Source: Leptolyngbya sp. NIES-2104
GTDB lineage: Bacteria > Cyanobacteriota > Cyanobacteriia > Leptolyngbyales > Leptolyngbyaceae
NCBI RefSeq assembly: GCF_001485215.1
Contig: NZ_BBWW01000001.1
Location: 1,612,001-1,676,000 of the forward strand
DNA: 64,000 bases
Reading direction: 5' to 3'
Shown here: piece after piece, positions 42,770-52,920 of the stretch
Layout of the letters: every line of letters starts with the position of its first letter
Numbering within the stretch: position 1 is the stretch's first letter
The notes under the pieces: generated by a model
Told to the model about the DNA's origin: nothing
Databases searched by the model: none
What the model saw: the letters and a program-made list of their open reading frames with translations, nothing else
Program-made: the position numbers and the translations under genes

Positions 42770-43900
42770 CTAAAAATCGACTCCGCGCTTGAGATCAATT
42801 CCTTTTTCCGCGTAATGTTTGTGACAGACCATCTCTGAGTGAACAGTTGCCAACTCAAAATATGCAGGCGGATTCTTACAGCGTCCGGTAATCACAATCT
42901 CCGTATCGCGTGGCTTTCTTAACAAAGCTTGCACGATCGGTTCTTCAGGCAGTAGTTCTAAATCAACCGTCGGATTTAATTCATCGAGAATAATGGTTTT
43001 ATACAATCCAGACGCGATCGCGGCTCGTGCAATTTCCCAACCCCGCTCTGCTTCGACGTAATCTAATTCTTGCTGTTGACCGCGCCACACGATCGCATCT
43101 CTTCCTGATCGCTGATGATCGACCAAGTTCGGGTAGCTTTGTCGCAGCGCATTAATCGCGGCATCCTCGGTATAACCCGTTCCACCTTTAAGCCATTGCA
43201 TAATCAAGACGCGATGGGATTTATCCTGACTAATTCCTTTCCCGATCGCTTGAAGTGCCTTTCCCAATGCGCTCGTCGATTTACCTTTTCCCGCCCCTGT
43301 GTAAATTTCGATGCCTGCAATTCCTTCCTCTTTTGCCACATGATAGTGAGGCTTCATTTCCGAGTGAAGATCGGCAATATCAATCAACGGTTGGGGTGCA
43401 GCCCGTCCCGTCACGATCACTTCCATGTGATCCGGTTTGTTCTTCAGGGTTCGGACGACTTCATCGACTGGAAGCAATCCGAGATCCAGCACAGGATTGA
43501 GTTCATCCATTACCACGACTGAATATAAGCCTGATGCGATCGCACCTCTTGCCACATCCCATCCACGCTGTGCTTCTTGTCGATCGAACTTCGTAATCTC
43601 ATCGGCTCCGAAGAATTCTCCGCGTCCAGTTCGCACTTGGTCGATCAAATGAGGAAATGCCCGCTGTAGTGCTTGAATCGAGGCATCTTCGTCATACGTG
43701 CGTCCGGGACCTTTGAGAAATCTCAGCAGTAACACCCGTGTTTGAGAAAGATTTTGAATTCCCAGCCCGATCGAGCGCAGCACCACACCGAGTGCCGCCT
43801 GAGACTTTCCTTTACCCGCCCCATCGTAGACGTGAATCTGTCCGGTCATGCGTTCTGATCGCGTTTGGGCGGTGCGAATACCAACGCCTGCTCTAGTCAT
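42770..43900 (-). CDS. Tandem-domain cob(I)alamin adenosyltransferase (CobO/BtuR type)
   Basis: The 376-residue protein is two CobO domains in one chain. The first has IHVYDGAGKGKSQAALG and VVMDELNPVLDLGLLP; the second has IEIYTGAGKGKSTSALG and IILDELNPTVDLELLP. Both keep the P-loop and the DELNP motif, and both keep the V-TGR-x-x-P/A segment, so both may bind ATP. CobO enzymes (~200 residues, active as dimers) adenosylate cobalamin or cobyrinic acid diamide. This form looks like a covalent dimer. It is about 60 bp upstream of the cyclophilin gene on the same strand. Confidence 0.88.
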   Translation of the reverse strand: MTRAGVGIRTAQTRSERMTGQIHVYDGAGKGKSQAALGVVLRSIGLGIQNLSQTRVLLLRFLKGPGRTYDEDASIQALQRAFPHLIDQVRTGRGEFFGADEITKFDRQEAQRGWDVARGAIASGLYSVVVMDELNPVLDLGLLPVDEVVRTLKNKPDHMEVIVTGRAAPQPLIDIADLHSEMKPHYHVAKEEGIAGIEIYTGAGKGKSTSALGKALQAIGKGISQDKSHRVLIMQWLKGGTGYTEDAAINALRQSYPNLVDHQRSGRDAIVWRGQQQELDYVEAERGWEIARAAIASGLYKTIILDELNPTVDLELLPEEPIVQALLRKPRDTEIVITGRCKNPPAYFELATVHSEMVCHKHYAEKGIDLKRGVDF

Positions 43901-44060
43901 ATCGATCGCCGTTTTAAATGCAGATTTACTCTAGCAGTTTTCTCGAAGCTGGAACATCAATCCTTGATGGAATCGATAAGCGACTCTGATGTAAAGTCAC
44001 TTGAAATATAAACTTCACTCAACTTAAAGTAGAACCAGTCTCACATCAAGGAGCGCCGAA

Positions 44061-44597
44061 ATGCAGGATTCGATGAAGCCAACGTTTACTCCAATGACTG
44101 ACTCCGATCGATGGTCTGCAAATTTCAGCCGAAATCATGTTGTTAAAGCACTGGAAACGGTTCAAGATTTGATTGTCGTCTCATTGTGCATTGGATTGTT
44201 CTGCGTGATGGTGATCCAATTGCGCGATATGTTTATTTCCCTGTTACCGCCGTTGAATTTTCATGATGTGACAGCGGATATTTTGTTCTTGCTGATTCTG
44301 GTTGAATTGTTTCGATTGTTAATTATCTATCTACAAGAGCAGCGAATCTCGATCGGGGTTGCGGTCGAAGTCGCGATCGTGTCGGTGCTGCGAGAAGTGC
44401 TGGTGCGCGGAATTTTAGAAGTACCTTGGACTCAAGTTCTGGCGACCTGTTCGTTTTTGATGGCGCTGGCGTTTTTGCTGGTGGTGCGCGTTTGGTTGCC
44501 GCCGACGTTTAAGGGGATTGACCCGGAGAAGCGGTATGCGATGCATTTTCACGATAAGGACTTTGAGAGGGTTCCGTTGAATGGGCAGGGGCATTAG
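44061..44597 (+). CDS. PsiE-family membrane protein
   Basis: The 178-residue protein has four hydrophobic segments (about 32-50, 70-92, 105-122 and 132-152). The family stretch is ADILFLLILVELFRLLIIYLQEQRISIGVAVEVAIVSVLREVLV, matching phosphate-starvation-inducible PsiE proteins. An AAGGAG site precedes the ATG. The biochemical role is unknown in the family. A hairpin follows the stop and then copy 3 of the inverted-repeat element. No phosphate-box could be identified upstream by eye. Confidence 0.85.
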   Translation: MQDSMKPTFTPMTDSDRWSANFSRNHVVKALETVQDLIVVSLCIGLFCVMVIQLRDMFISLLPPLNFHDVTADILFLLILVELFRLLIIYLQEQRISIGVAVEVAIVSVLREVLVRGILEVPWTQVLATCSFLMALAFLLVVRVWLPPTFKGIDPEKRYAMHFHDKDFERVPLNGQGH

Positions 44598-44606
44598 GGC
44601 GAGAAC

Positions 44607-44637
44607 GTTCCGCCCGATGAAACTGCTTGGGCGGAAC
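44607..44637 (+). terminator. Probable hairpin terminator after the PsiE gene
   Basis: GTTCCGCCC and GGGCGGAAC form a perfect nine-base-pair stem around a 13-base loop, starting about ten bases after the stop. The following ATTTCGATT is only weakly U-rich, so termination efficiency is uncertain. Confidence 0.6.
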
Positions 44638-44652
44638 ATTTCGATTGAGCTT

Positions 44653-44862
44653 AGAGGGTGCTTGAAAAGTATAGATAGTCTCTTCGCTTCGTTGCGCTCC
44701 CGCCCTGAAATGAATTTCGGGCTAGCCGACGAAAGTCTACTGAAGTAGACTCAGAGCTTGATTCAGGTTCTTAGTCCATTTCTAATGGACTTGCGCCGAT
44801 TAGCCCGAAATTGCATTTCAGGGCGGGGCGCTGCAATAAACGACACTTTTCAACCATCCTCT
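44653..44862. repeat. ~210 bp inverted-repeat (MITE-like) element, copy 3
   Basis: The ends AGAGGGTGCTTGAAAAGT and ACTTTTCAACCATCCTCT are near-perfect inverted repeats. The interior matches copy 1 in the same orientation, with AGTCTACT and AGTCCATT palindromes between CCGCCCTGAAATGAATTTCGGGCTA arms. It lies between convergent genes and its last base is the first (minus-strand last) base of the fruA stop codon. Confidence 0.88.
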
Positions 44863-46667
44863 TAATGGCTAGGCTGAGAAACCTGCTGTTGTCGATCGCT
44901 CTTTTTCGGTTGCCAACGTTTGAGTTGAGCCGCAACGATCGCGGTCACCAATGTTCCAACCGCGATCGCAACTACATAGAGTCCACCCTGACCAACCGCA
45001 TTCGGAATCGCTAAAACAAAGATGCCACCATGCGGAGCGCGAAGAGTACAACCGAATAGCATCGAGAGTCCACCTGCGATCGCAGATCCAGCAATACAAG
45101 CAGGTAACACTCGAATCGGATCTTCTGCGGCAAACGGAATTGCACCTTCTGTGATAAACGAGATTCCAAGAACTGACGCGACTTTTCCCGCTTGGCGTTC
45201 TTCTTGAGTAAAATGCCGTTTTGCCAGTAAAGTTGCTAGTGCTAATCCGAGGGGTGGAGTCATTCCGGCTGCCATCACTGCTGCCATCGGTTGGAAGATG
45301 TTGCTTGCAAGTAATCCAACTGCGAAGGTGTAAGCGGCTTTGTTCACAGGTCCGCCCATGTCGATCGCCATCATCCCACCCAGAATAAACCCTAGGATAA
45401 CTGCATTCGTTTGTCCCATTCCTTGTAAGAATGCGGTGAGTCCGTCTAGAATCGCTTTCACAGGTGTACCAAACACAAAGACTAGCAGCAATCCGACAGC
45501 TAAGGTAGAGAGTAATGGAATGACTAAGACAGGTTTTAAGCCTTCAAAGTTTTCGGGTAGGTTCACTTTGTCGCGCACGAACCGGGCAATGTAGCCTGCT
45601 AAGAAACCGGATAAGATGCCGCCGAGAAATCCCATTCCTAGATTAGAAGCCAACATTCCGCCGATTAAACCTGGAGCTAGACCGGGACGATCTGCGATCG
45701 AGAATGCAATAAATCCCGATAGTACCGGAACAATCAAAGCGAACGCTGATTTTCCACCAATCTGTAAGAGTGCATCTCCGAAGCTTCCCGGTTCAGGTTT
45801 GAGTCCGAACGCGAACGAGAGCGCAATGATCAAGCCCCCTGCAACAATTACAGGCAGCATATAAGAAACACCAGTTAGCAAATGGCGATATGCTCCTGTC
45901 CGCTTTGAGCTTTGGGATGCTTTCGCTTGTCGAACGGCAGTCGCGTAATCTTGTTCTGATTGTGCGGTTTGGGCTTGCGGTTCGGGTTGTGCGAGAGCAG
46001 TTTCAATCACCGATCGACCCGATTTCAAAGCCTGCTTGGTTGAAGTTTCATAGATGCGTTTGCCTTGAAAGCGAGATAGATCGACATACGTATCTGCTGC
46101 AATTACAACCGCGTCTGCTTGGTCGATGTCTTCAGGGGTCAGTTGGTTTTTAGCTCCTACTGATCCTTGAGTTTCGACTTTGATATTGTGTCCAAGTGCG
46201 GCGGCTCCTTTGCGGAGTGCTTCGGCTGCCATAAAAGTGTGAGCGATTCCAGTCGGGCAGGAAGTGACACCGACTAGATGTTTAATGGTCGAAGGTACGG
46301 TCGGAACAGGAATCGATTCGGTGCGATCGATTTGGGGCGGTGTTTCGAGTTGATCGACTTCTGCAATCGCGTTTTCGATCACGGTTCTTGTTTCTCGAAT
46401 TGCTCGACTGGTTGAGGTTGCATAAACGGTTTTATTGCCAAATCGAGCTAGATCGACGTGAATATCTGCGGCAACGATGACTAAATCGGCTTGGGCGATG
46501 TCTGCTTCGGTGAGTTGGGATTTCACGCCTTCTGCGCCTTGAGTTTCGACTTTGATGCGGTAGCCCATCATTTCAGCCATCTTTCTCAAAGCTTCGGCTG
46601 CCATAAAGGTATGAGCAATTCCAGTCGGACAAGCCGCGATCGCGACAATGTGATGAATCGGTTTCAT
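44862..46667 (-). CDS. fruA: Fructose PTS permease, EIIB-EIIB-EIIC (FruA)
   Basis: I start at [16 protein letters not shown], two bases after the fruK stop; a longer frame reads back into fruK. The 601-residue protein has two full EIIB domains, each with the phosphorylatable Cys in [15 protein letters not shown] (Cys13 and Cys137). The EIIC membrane domain starts near 260 ([22 protein letters not shown]), with [20 protein letters not shown] and [14 protein letters not shown]. In the enteric FruA the first B-like domain lacks the Cys, so two competent domains are unusual. It imports fructose as fructose 1-phosphate. Confidence 0.94.
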   Translation of the reverse strand: MKPIHHIVAIAACPTGIAHTFMAAEALRKMAEMMGYRIKVETQGAEGVKSQLTEADIAQADLVIVAADIHVDLARFGNKTVYATSTSRAIRETRTVIENAIAEVDQLETPPQIDRTESIPVPTVPSTIKHLVGVTSCPTGIAHTFMAAEALRKGAAALGHNIKVETQGSVGAKNQLTPEDIDQADAVVIAADTYVDLSRFQGKRIYETSTKQALKSGRSVIETALAQPEPQAQTAQSEQDYATAVRQAKASQSSKRTGAYRHLLTGVSYMLPVIVAGGLIIALSFAFGLKPEPGSFGDALLQIGGKSAFALIVPVLSGFIAFSIADRPGLAPGLIGGMLASNLGMGFLGGILSGFLAGYIARFVRDKVNLPENFEGLKPVLVIPLLSTLAVGLLLVFVFGTPVKAILDGLTAFLQGMGQTNAVILGFILGGMMAIDMGGPVNKAAYTFAVGLLASNIFQPMAAVMAAGMTPPLGLALATLLAKRHFTQEERQAGKVASVLGISFITEGAIPFAAEDPIRVLPACIAGSAIAGGLSMLFGCTLRAPHGGIFVLAIPNAVGQGGLYVVAIAVGTLVTAIVAAQLKRWQPKKSDRQQQVSQPSH

Positions 46668-46669
46668 AG

Positions 46670-47623
46670 TTATCGATGAGTTTGTAAAAGAGATTTGATT
46701 TTGACTTGTGACATCCAAGATTCGATCGTGTCTCTGGGCGGTAGTCTGGGTCCAATTTGGCTCAGGGCTGCGATCGAACAAGTAGTCGCTAACTTTGCAC
46801 AGTCTGAGAGTGAGAAGTTTTGAAGCTTACCTACAATGAAACCCGCGACCATTGCATCACCTGCACCCACGGTACTGATAACTTCAACTTGAGGGGGGCG
46901 GGCATGAATGACTTCAGAGCGATCGACAAAAATCGCACCCTTTGCACCCATTGAGACAACTACACATTGAATTCCTTGATGGATCAGATCTTCAGCGGCT
47001 TGGATAATTGCTCGATCGTCGTCTAATGATCGACCAATGAGTTCCTGAAGCTCATTCACATTCGGTTTAATTGCATAAGGTGCAAATGGAATTGCTTGTT
47101 GTAAGCTTTCACCACTGGCATCGAGAACAACGGTTTTACCTTGGCGTTTTAGTCGATCGATTAACTTTCCATAGATATCCGCAGACATCCCCGTTGGAAT
47201 ACTTCCCGATAGAATAAACCAATCGCAATCTTTGATCAGACTATCAATCACTTGATCAAACGATGATAGATCTGTCTCAGTTGGCGTGAGTCCTGGAAAG
47301 TTAATATCTGTAACTTGATCTTGTGCTTCATCGACGATTTTGATGTTAACGCGAGTGTAGCCATCGACCATCACAAAGCGGTTATCGATCTGTTTCTCAG
47401 CAAAAAAGCGTTGAAATAAGTCGGCATTGTGTTGACCGAGAAAGCCACTCACACTGATTGGAACATCGAATCCTGATAGAAATGAGGCAACATTGATACC
47501 TTTTCCACCGGGATCAATTTGTTCCCATGTGACGCGGTTTACTTCGCCTGCGGTGAAATAGGGAATTGCAGCCGTATGATCGATCGCTGGATTGAGCGTA
47601 ATCGTTGCAACTTTCGTTTTCAT
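46670..47623 (-). CDS. fruK: 1-phosphofructokinase
   Basis: The chosen start [17 protein letters not shown] overlaps the upstream stop as ATGA; ten further codons upstream are in frame but unneeded. The 317-residue protein is a PfkB-family kinase: [14 protein letters not shown] near the N-terminus, [22 protein letters not shown], and the anion-hole/base motif [15 protein letters not shown]. It phosphorylates fructose 1-phosphate made by the PTS to fructose 1,6-bisphosphate. It lies between the EIIA-HPr-EI and EIIBBC genes, completing a classic fru operon. Confidence 0.94.
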   Translation of the reverse strand: MKTKVATITLNPAIDHTAAIPYFTAGEVNRVTWEQIDPGGKGINVASFLSGFDVPISVSGFLGQHNADLFQRFFAEKQIDNRFVMVDGYTRVNIKIVDEAQDQVTDINFPGLTPTETDLSSFDQVIDSLIKDCDWFILSGSIPTGMSADIYGKLIDRLKRQGKTVVLDASGESLQQAIPFAPYAIKPNVNELQELIGRSLDDDRAIIQAAEDLIHQGIQCVVVSMGAKGAIFVDRSEVIHARPPQVEVISTVGAGDAMVAGFIVGKLQNFSLSDCAKLATTCSIAALSQIGPRLPPRDTIESWMSQVKIKSLLQTHR

Positions 47624-50085
47624 AGCGCTCGAACTTCCTGTATCGATCGACATTGCAACGCCCGTTTTGCTAATTCCTGTGTTTCAGCAAACGAAAGACT
47701 CCGAAGTTTTGCCTTTATTGCCGCAACACTCGGAATGCTCACACTCAATTCTGCGACTCCTAGCCCGGTTAGAATTGCTGCACCTTTTGGATCACCCGCA
47801 ATACCACCACAAACCCCGACCCATTTTCCAGCAGTGTTCGCCGCTTTCACGGTTTGATCGATCAAGCGCAACACGACTGGATGTAAGCCATCTGCTTGTT
47901 TTGCAAGTGCGGGATGTCCTCGATCGATAGCCAGCGCATATTGGGTTAAATCATTCGTGCCGATCGAGAAGAAATCGACTTCCTGAGCTAACTCATGCGC
48001 CATAATCACCGCTGACGGAACCTCGATCATGATGCCGATGTCGATCGAATCTGCACCAACTTCTAATCGAACTTCTTCAGCGATCGATTTCGCTGCCTGC
48101 AAATCTTCCAGGGTCGCAATCATCGGAAACATCATTTTGATTGCTCCCGTTTGCGATGCTCGATAAATTGCTCTCAATTGAGGCTTAAATAGATCCGGTC
48201 GCTGCAAACAAAGTCGAATGCCTCGCACACCTAAAAACGGATTCGCTTCTGCGGGAAGATTGAGATAAGGAACTTCTTTATCTCCACCAATATCTAATGT
48301 CCGAACAATCAACGGCAATCCATTCAGAGCTTGTGTCATCTGAGAATAAGCTTTGAATTGTTCCTCTTCTGACGGTGGCTCAGTGCGATTTAAGAAGAGA
48401 AATTCCGTTCGCAGTAGTCCAATTCCTTCGGCTCCTGCATTCACCGCTTGTTCTGCTTCCTGAGCGGCTCCAATGTTGGCAACGACTTCTACGCGATGTC
48501 CATCAGTCATCAATGCGGGCTGATAGCAAGCGAGTTTTTCAGCTTCTCGAATCGTTTGTAAATCGCGCTGTGCTGTTTCTGCGATCGCTAAATCTTGCCG
48601 AGATGGATTCGGGTAGAGAGAACCGCGATCGCCATCTAACACACAAGGCGTTCCGTCGCTCAGATGTAGCACCGTTGGACCTGCACCGACGATCGCGGGA
48701 ATATCAAGCGATCGAGCAATGATCGCACTATGCGAAGTCGGACCGCCGTAAGCTGTACAAAATCCTGCAATCAAAGCCGGATCAAGGTTTGCGGTATCCG
48801 AAGGCGTGAGATCTTCTGCAATCAAGATCACAGAATGATCAGGCAAGCTCGGAGCCTCTTGAACATCGTCTGCAAGTAGCCGCAAGACTCGCTCTCCCAC
48901 ATCGCGCAAATCAGTTGCTCGACCTGCTAAAAGCGGATCAGAAAGCTTTTCTAAGGATTGAGCGCGTTGTTCATAGCTTTGTTTCCATGCTGATGCTGCA
49001 CTTTGTCCCCGATTCAATTGTGCAGACACTCCATGCAGCGAAGCTACCGCACTTTCGATTAGCTCTGGATCATCCAGAAACTCTTGATGCGCGAGGAAGA
49101 TTGCAGCTTGATTGTTCCCTGAGCGGCTTTTTACATCTTTGTAAAGGCTCTGAAGCTGTTGTTTTGCGGTTTCGACTGCTTGCCGTAAGCGCGTTGTTTC
49201 AGATTTTGAATCTTGAGCGGTTTCTGTGAAAATAATTTGACTGCGCTTGAACTGGAAAATTGGCGCGATCGCAAGTCCAGGAGATGCCATGATTCCCGAT
49301 ATTGCAGGCGTTTCAAAGTTCAAATCCGACGATCGATGCTGGACTGAAGTGTGCTCAGCTTCGTCTTCGAGACCGGATTCGATCGCGGTTTTTAGCGATC
49401 GTAATGCTGTATCTGCATCGACTCCATCAGCGATTAACTGAATTGTTTCTCCGCCTGAAACTCCAAGCTTTAACAATGAAATCAAACTCTTTGCATTCGC
49501 TGTTTCATTCTTGTAGCGAACTTGAATATTAGATTCAAATTGCTTTGCTAAATTGACTAAAGTGGTTGCTGGACGAGCATGAAGTCCTGCACCTTTTGAA
49601 ACAGTCACATCAACAGATTGACCGGAATTAGAAGCGATCGCTTGAGATGTGTCAGAGCTTCGATTCGTTAAACAAGCAACAATGTCATCAGAATTCGCAG
49701 TTTGAGACAGCCTTTGAATCGTTTGTTCATCATCGAGAACGTGTGTCAGATTCGACAAAATTTCGAGGTGTTCATCAGATTTTGCGGCAATTCCTACAAC
49801 GAGATGCACTCGTTCACCGGGGTTCCATTCCACACCTTGGGGAATTTGCACGACAGCAATTCCGGTTTGCAGAATTAAATCTCGATCGTTTGGAAGTCCA
49901 TGAGGAATTGCGATTCCATTACCGAGATAAGTATTCGCAACTTTCTCGCGTTCCATCATGCTGTCAATATAATCCGGTTTCATGTTGCCGTTCTCGACTA
50001 ACAAGAGTCCCGCTTGGCAAATTGCCTCGGCTTTATTCGAGGCGTTGGAATGGAGTTTGATGTGGTTACGATCGAGCGTAATCAT
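47620..50085 (-). CDS. Multiphosphoryl transfer protein EIIA(Fru)-HPr-EI
   Basis: The 821-residue protein fuses three PTS components. EIIA has His62 in GIAIPHGLPND. HPr has His169 in GAGLHARPATTLV and the regulatory-site Ser in NAKSLISLLKLGV. Enzyme I has the phosphohistidine domain YGGPTSHSAIIARSLDIPAIVG (His452), the PEP-binding barrel with LRTEFLFLNR and MIEVPSAV, and the catalytic Cys in VGVCGGIAGDP. One polypeptide therefore carries phosphate from PEP all the way to FruA. It is the first gene of the fru operon, divergent from ppsA. Confidence 0.95.
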   Translation of the reverse strand: MITLDRNHIKLHSNASNKAEAICQAGLLLVENGNMKPDYIDSMMEREKVANTYLGNGIAIPHGLPNDRDLILQTGIAVVQIPQGVEWNPGERVHLVVGIAAKSDEHLEILSNLTHVLDDEQTIQRLSQTANSDDIVACLTNRSSDTSQAIASNSGQSVDVTVSKGAGLHARPATTLVNLAKQFESNIQVRYKNETANAKSLISLLKLGVSGGETIQLIADGVDADTALRSLKTAIESGLEDEAEHTSVQHRSSDLNFETPAISGIMASPGLAIAPIFQFKRSQIIFTETAQDSKSETTRLRQAVETAKQQLQSLYKDVKSRSGNNQAAIFLAHQEFLDDPELIESAVASLHGVSAQLNRGQSAASAWKQSYEQRAQSLEKLSDPLLAGRATDLRDVGERVLRLLADDVQEAPSLPDHSVILIAEDLTPSDTANLDPALIAGFCTAYGGPTSHSAIIARSLDIPAIVGAGPTVLHLSDGTPCVLDGDRGSLYPNPSRQDLAIAETAQRDLQTIREAEKLACYQPALMTDGHRVEVVANIGAAQEAEQAVNAGAEGIGLLRTEFLFLNRTEPPSEEEQFKAYSQMTQALNGLPLIVRTLDIGGDKEVPYLNLPAEANPFLGVRGIRLCLQRPDLFKPQLRAIYRASQTGAIKMMFPMIATLEDLQAAKSIAEEVRLEVGADSIDIGIMIEVPSAVIMAHELAQEVDFFSIGTNDLTQYALAIDRGHPALAKQADGLHPVVLRLIDQTVKAANTAGKWVGVCGGIAGDPKGAAILTGLGVAELSVSIPSVAAIKAKLRSLSFAETQELAKRALQCRSIQEVRAL

Positions 50086-50381
50086 TTTTAAAAGAATATT
50101 GAACCTTGTTTATTATGAATTCTCTAAAACTGACCTGACATTTATCCGGGGATCATTGTTTTTCAGAATAAGTTGTGCCACGATCTAATCAACCGCAGCG
50201 CATTTTCTGTTAATAGAATAAAGGTTTAGGAATCTCAATACACGCCCGAATAAAGAGTGCGTTAGACTCGCAGAATGTAGGCATTTCAGAAATAACAAAG
50301 TGATCACTTCTGTTGTTCAAACGCACTTCAAAAACTTGTCTTTAGTTTTAACATTTCCACAATTTATTCGAGAATTATTCC
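50086..50381. promoter_or_regulatory. Divergent promoter region between the fru operon and ppsA, with a candidate operator palindrome
   Basis: The 296 bp AT-rich spacer has no credible gene. A perfect 12 bp palindrome AAGTGATCACTT lies at 50298-50309, about 75 bp before the ppsA start. No canonical FruR/Cra half-site pair was evident, and no regulator gene is adjacent. Coordinated control of the two units is an inference from the arrangement. Confidence 0.4.
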
Positions 50382-52859
50382 ATGTTTACAACGCATAAAC
50401 TAGAAATTTCTTCGCTCAATCAAGATGCTAAAGAAACCGAATTTGTTCTTTGGTTTGAGCAGGTTGGAATTGCAGATATCTCGATCGTGGGTGGCAAAAA
50501 TGCCTCTCTCGGAGAAATGATTCAGCAACTCACACCAAAAGGAGTGAATGTTCCGACAGGTTTCGCAACGACGGCTTATGCGTTTCGGTATTTCATGGAA
50601 AAGGCAGGGTTAGAAGCTCGATTGCGGCGATTATTTGCAGATTTGAACGTGGAAGATGTGAATAATTTGCGCGATCGAGGTCGTCAAGCCCGCCGATTGA
50701 TTTTAGATACACCCTTTCCAGCAGAGTTAGAATCTGCGATCGTAGAACATTACATTCAGCTATCACAACGCTATAACAGTCCAGTTGAGCAATTAGATTC
50801 AGATGATCTGAGTCGTCATAGTGGGGTTGATGTGGCGGTGCGTTCTAGCGCGACTGCGGAAGATCTTCCTGATGCAAGTTTTGCAGGACAACAAGAAACC
50901 TATTTGAATATTTATGGAATCAGGGACGTTCTCGAAGCTTGTCATAGTTGTTTTGCGTCGCTGTTTACCGATCGAGCAATCTCCTACCGTACGACTAAAG
51001 GGTTTGATCACTTTGATGTGGCATTGTCGGTTGGTGTGCAGAAAATGGTGCGATCGGATTTGGCGGCTTCGGGGGTGATGTTCTCGATCGATACTGAAAC
51101 CGGATTTAAAAATGCTGCCTTGATCACCGCTGCTTATGGACTAGGCGAAACAGTGGTTCAAGGGGTTGTGAATCCAGATGAATACATTGTTTTCAAACCC
51201 ACACTCAAACAAGGATTTCGTCCAATCTTAGATAAGCGATTGGGCAGTAAAGAAATCAAGATGATTTATGACCTTGGTGGTAGTAAACCAACGATGACTG
51301 TTCCCGTGGCGAAATCTGAACAAGCAGAATTCGCGCTGCAAAATGATGAGATTTTGCAGCTTGCTCGATGGACGTGCATCATTGAAGATCATTATTCTGA
51401 TGTTCGAGGCAGTGAAAGCCCGATGGACATTGAATGGGCAAAAGATGGCTCGACAGGTGAGCTATTCATTGTTCAAGCACGTCCTGAAACAGTCCATTCT
51501 CAGAAAACGAGTAATGTTCTAAAAACTTATAAGCTGAAGGTTAAGCCATCAGAACCGCTGCTAATCGGTCGGGCAGTGGGTGAAATGATCGGTCAAGGAA
51601 AAGTAAGAACGATCGTGGATTTAACCAAGCTCGATGAATTCCAAGAAGGTGAAGTTCTAGTCACTACGCGGACTGATCCAGATTGGGAACCGATCATGAA
51701 AAAAGCGAGTGCAGTGATCACCAATCAAGGCGGGCGAACTTGTCACGCGGCAATCATTGCACGAGAACTGGGACTTCCTGCGATCGTGGGTTGCGATCAT
51801 GCAACTGACCTCCTCAAAGACGGGCAAGAAGTAACCGTTTCTTGTGCTGAAGGAGAAGAAGGACATGTGTATGATGGCTTGCTGCCGTTTGAGATTGAAA
51901 CACTTGAATTTGACAATCTACCGCGCCCAAAAACCCAGATTTTGATGAATGTGGGCAATCCTCAAGAAGCTTTTCGACTATCTATGATTCCAAACGATGG
52001 TGTAGGGCTTGCTCGAACGGAGTTTATCATCGCGAATCAAATCAAAATTCATCCGTTAGCATTGCTGCACTTTGAGCAATTGAAAGATAAAGCTGCAAAG
52101 TGGGAGATTAGTCAGCTAACGGCACAGTACGAAACTTTAGCAGATTATTTTGTCGATCGACTTTCTTCCGGGATTGGAATGATTGCTGCTGCTTTCTATC
52201 CAAAACCAGTGATTGTGCGAATGTCAGACCTCAAGAGCAATGAATATGCCAATCTGATTGGAGGTCGGCAGTTTGAGCCAGTGGAAGAAAACCCAATGAT
52301 CGGCTGGCGTGGTGCATCCCGCTACTATGATCCGAAGTATGCGGAAGCGTATGGATTAGAGTGTCAAGCTTTCAAGCGAGTCCGGGAAGAGATGGGATTA
52401 ACGAATATGATTCCAATGATTCCGTTCTGTCGTACTCCGAACGAAGGGCGAAGAGTGCTCGAAGAAATGGCGAAACATGGATTAGTCAGAGGTGAAAATG
52501 GGCTGCAAGTGTATGTGATGTGTGAGTTGCCGAGCAATGTTGAGTTAGCCGATCGCTTTAGCGAAATTTTTGACGGTTTCTCGATCGGCTCGAATGATCT
52601 AACACAGCTTACATTAGGTATCGATCGAGATTCGGCTTTAGTGTCTCAGCTATTTGATGAACGCGATGAAGCGGTCAAACGCAAGCTCCAACGAGTGATC
52701 GCAACGGCAAAACAATTCGATCGTAAGATTGGAATTTGTGGTCAAGCTCCGAGCGATTATCCTGATGTTGCAAAATTCCTGGTCGAGCAGGGGATTGATT
52801 CGATTAGCTTGAATCCGGATTCTGTGTTGAAAACGCGATTAGCGATTAGCGAACTGTAA
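50382..52859 (+). CDS. ppsA: Phosphoenolpyruvate synthase
   Basis: The 825-residue protein has the ATP-grasp-like N-domain (VGGKNASLGEMI; VAVRSSATAEDLPDASFAGQQETYLN). The phosphohistidine swivel domain is GGRTCHAAIIARELGLPAIVGC. The C-terminal PEP barrel has GLARTEFIIANQIKIHPLA, IGSNDLTQLTLGIDRDS and the catalytic Cys in IGICGQAPSDYP. It makes PEP from pyruvate and ATP with release of AMP and phosphate. Placed head-to-head with a PEP-dependent PTS, it probably restores PEP during fructose uptake. The N-terminal ~25 residues are an extra leader compared with the usual start. Confidence 0.95.
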   Translation: MFTTHKLEISSLNQDAKETEFVLWFEQVGIADISIVGGKNASLGEMIQQLTPKGVNVPTGFATTAYAFRYFMEKAGLEARLRRLFADLNVEDVNNLRDRGRQARRLILDTPFPAELESAIVEHYIQLSQRYNSPVEQLDSDDLSRHSGVDVAVRSSATAEDLPDASFAGQQETYLNIYGIRDVLEACHSCFASLFTDRAISYRTTKGFDHFDVALSVGVQKMVRSDLAASGVMFSIDTETGFKNAALITAAYGLGETVVQGVVNPDEYIVFKPTLKQGFRPILDKRLGSKEIKMIYDLGGSKPTMTVPVAKSEQAEFALQNDEILQLARWTCIIEDHYSDVRGSESPMDIEWAKDGSTGELFIVQARPETVHSQKTSNVLKTYKLKVKPSEPLLIGRAVGEMIGQGKVRTIVDLTKLDEFQEGEVLVTTRTDPDWEPIMKKASAVITNQGGRTCHAAIIARELGLPAIVGCDHATDLLKDGQEVTVSCAEGEEGHVYDGLLPFEIETLEFDNLPRPKTQILMNVGNPQEAFRLSMIPNDGVGLARTEFIIANQIKIHPLALLHFEQLKDKAAKWEISQLTAQYETLADYFVDRLSSGIGMIAAAFYPKPVIVRMSDLKSNEYANLIGGRQFEPVEENPMIGWRGASRYYDPKYAEAYGLECQAFKRVREEMGLTNMIPMIPFCRTPNEGRRVLEEMAKHGLVRGENGLQVYVMCELPSNVELADRFSEIFDGFSIGSNDLTQLTLGIDRDSALVSQLFDERDEAVKRKLQRVIATAKQFDRKIGICGQAPSDYPDVAKFLVEQGIDSISLNPDSVLKTRLAISEL

Positions 52860-52920
52860 TCATTGATCGAGGCGTTGAAAGGCACTAGGATTGATCACAA
52901 AATGCGTTCAATTCCTTGTC

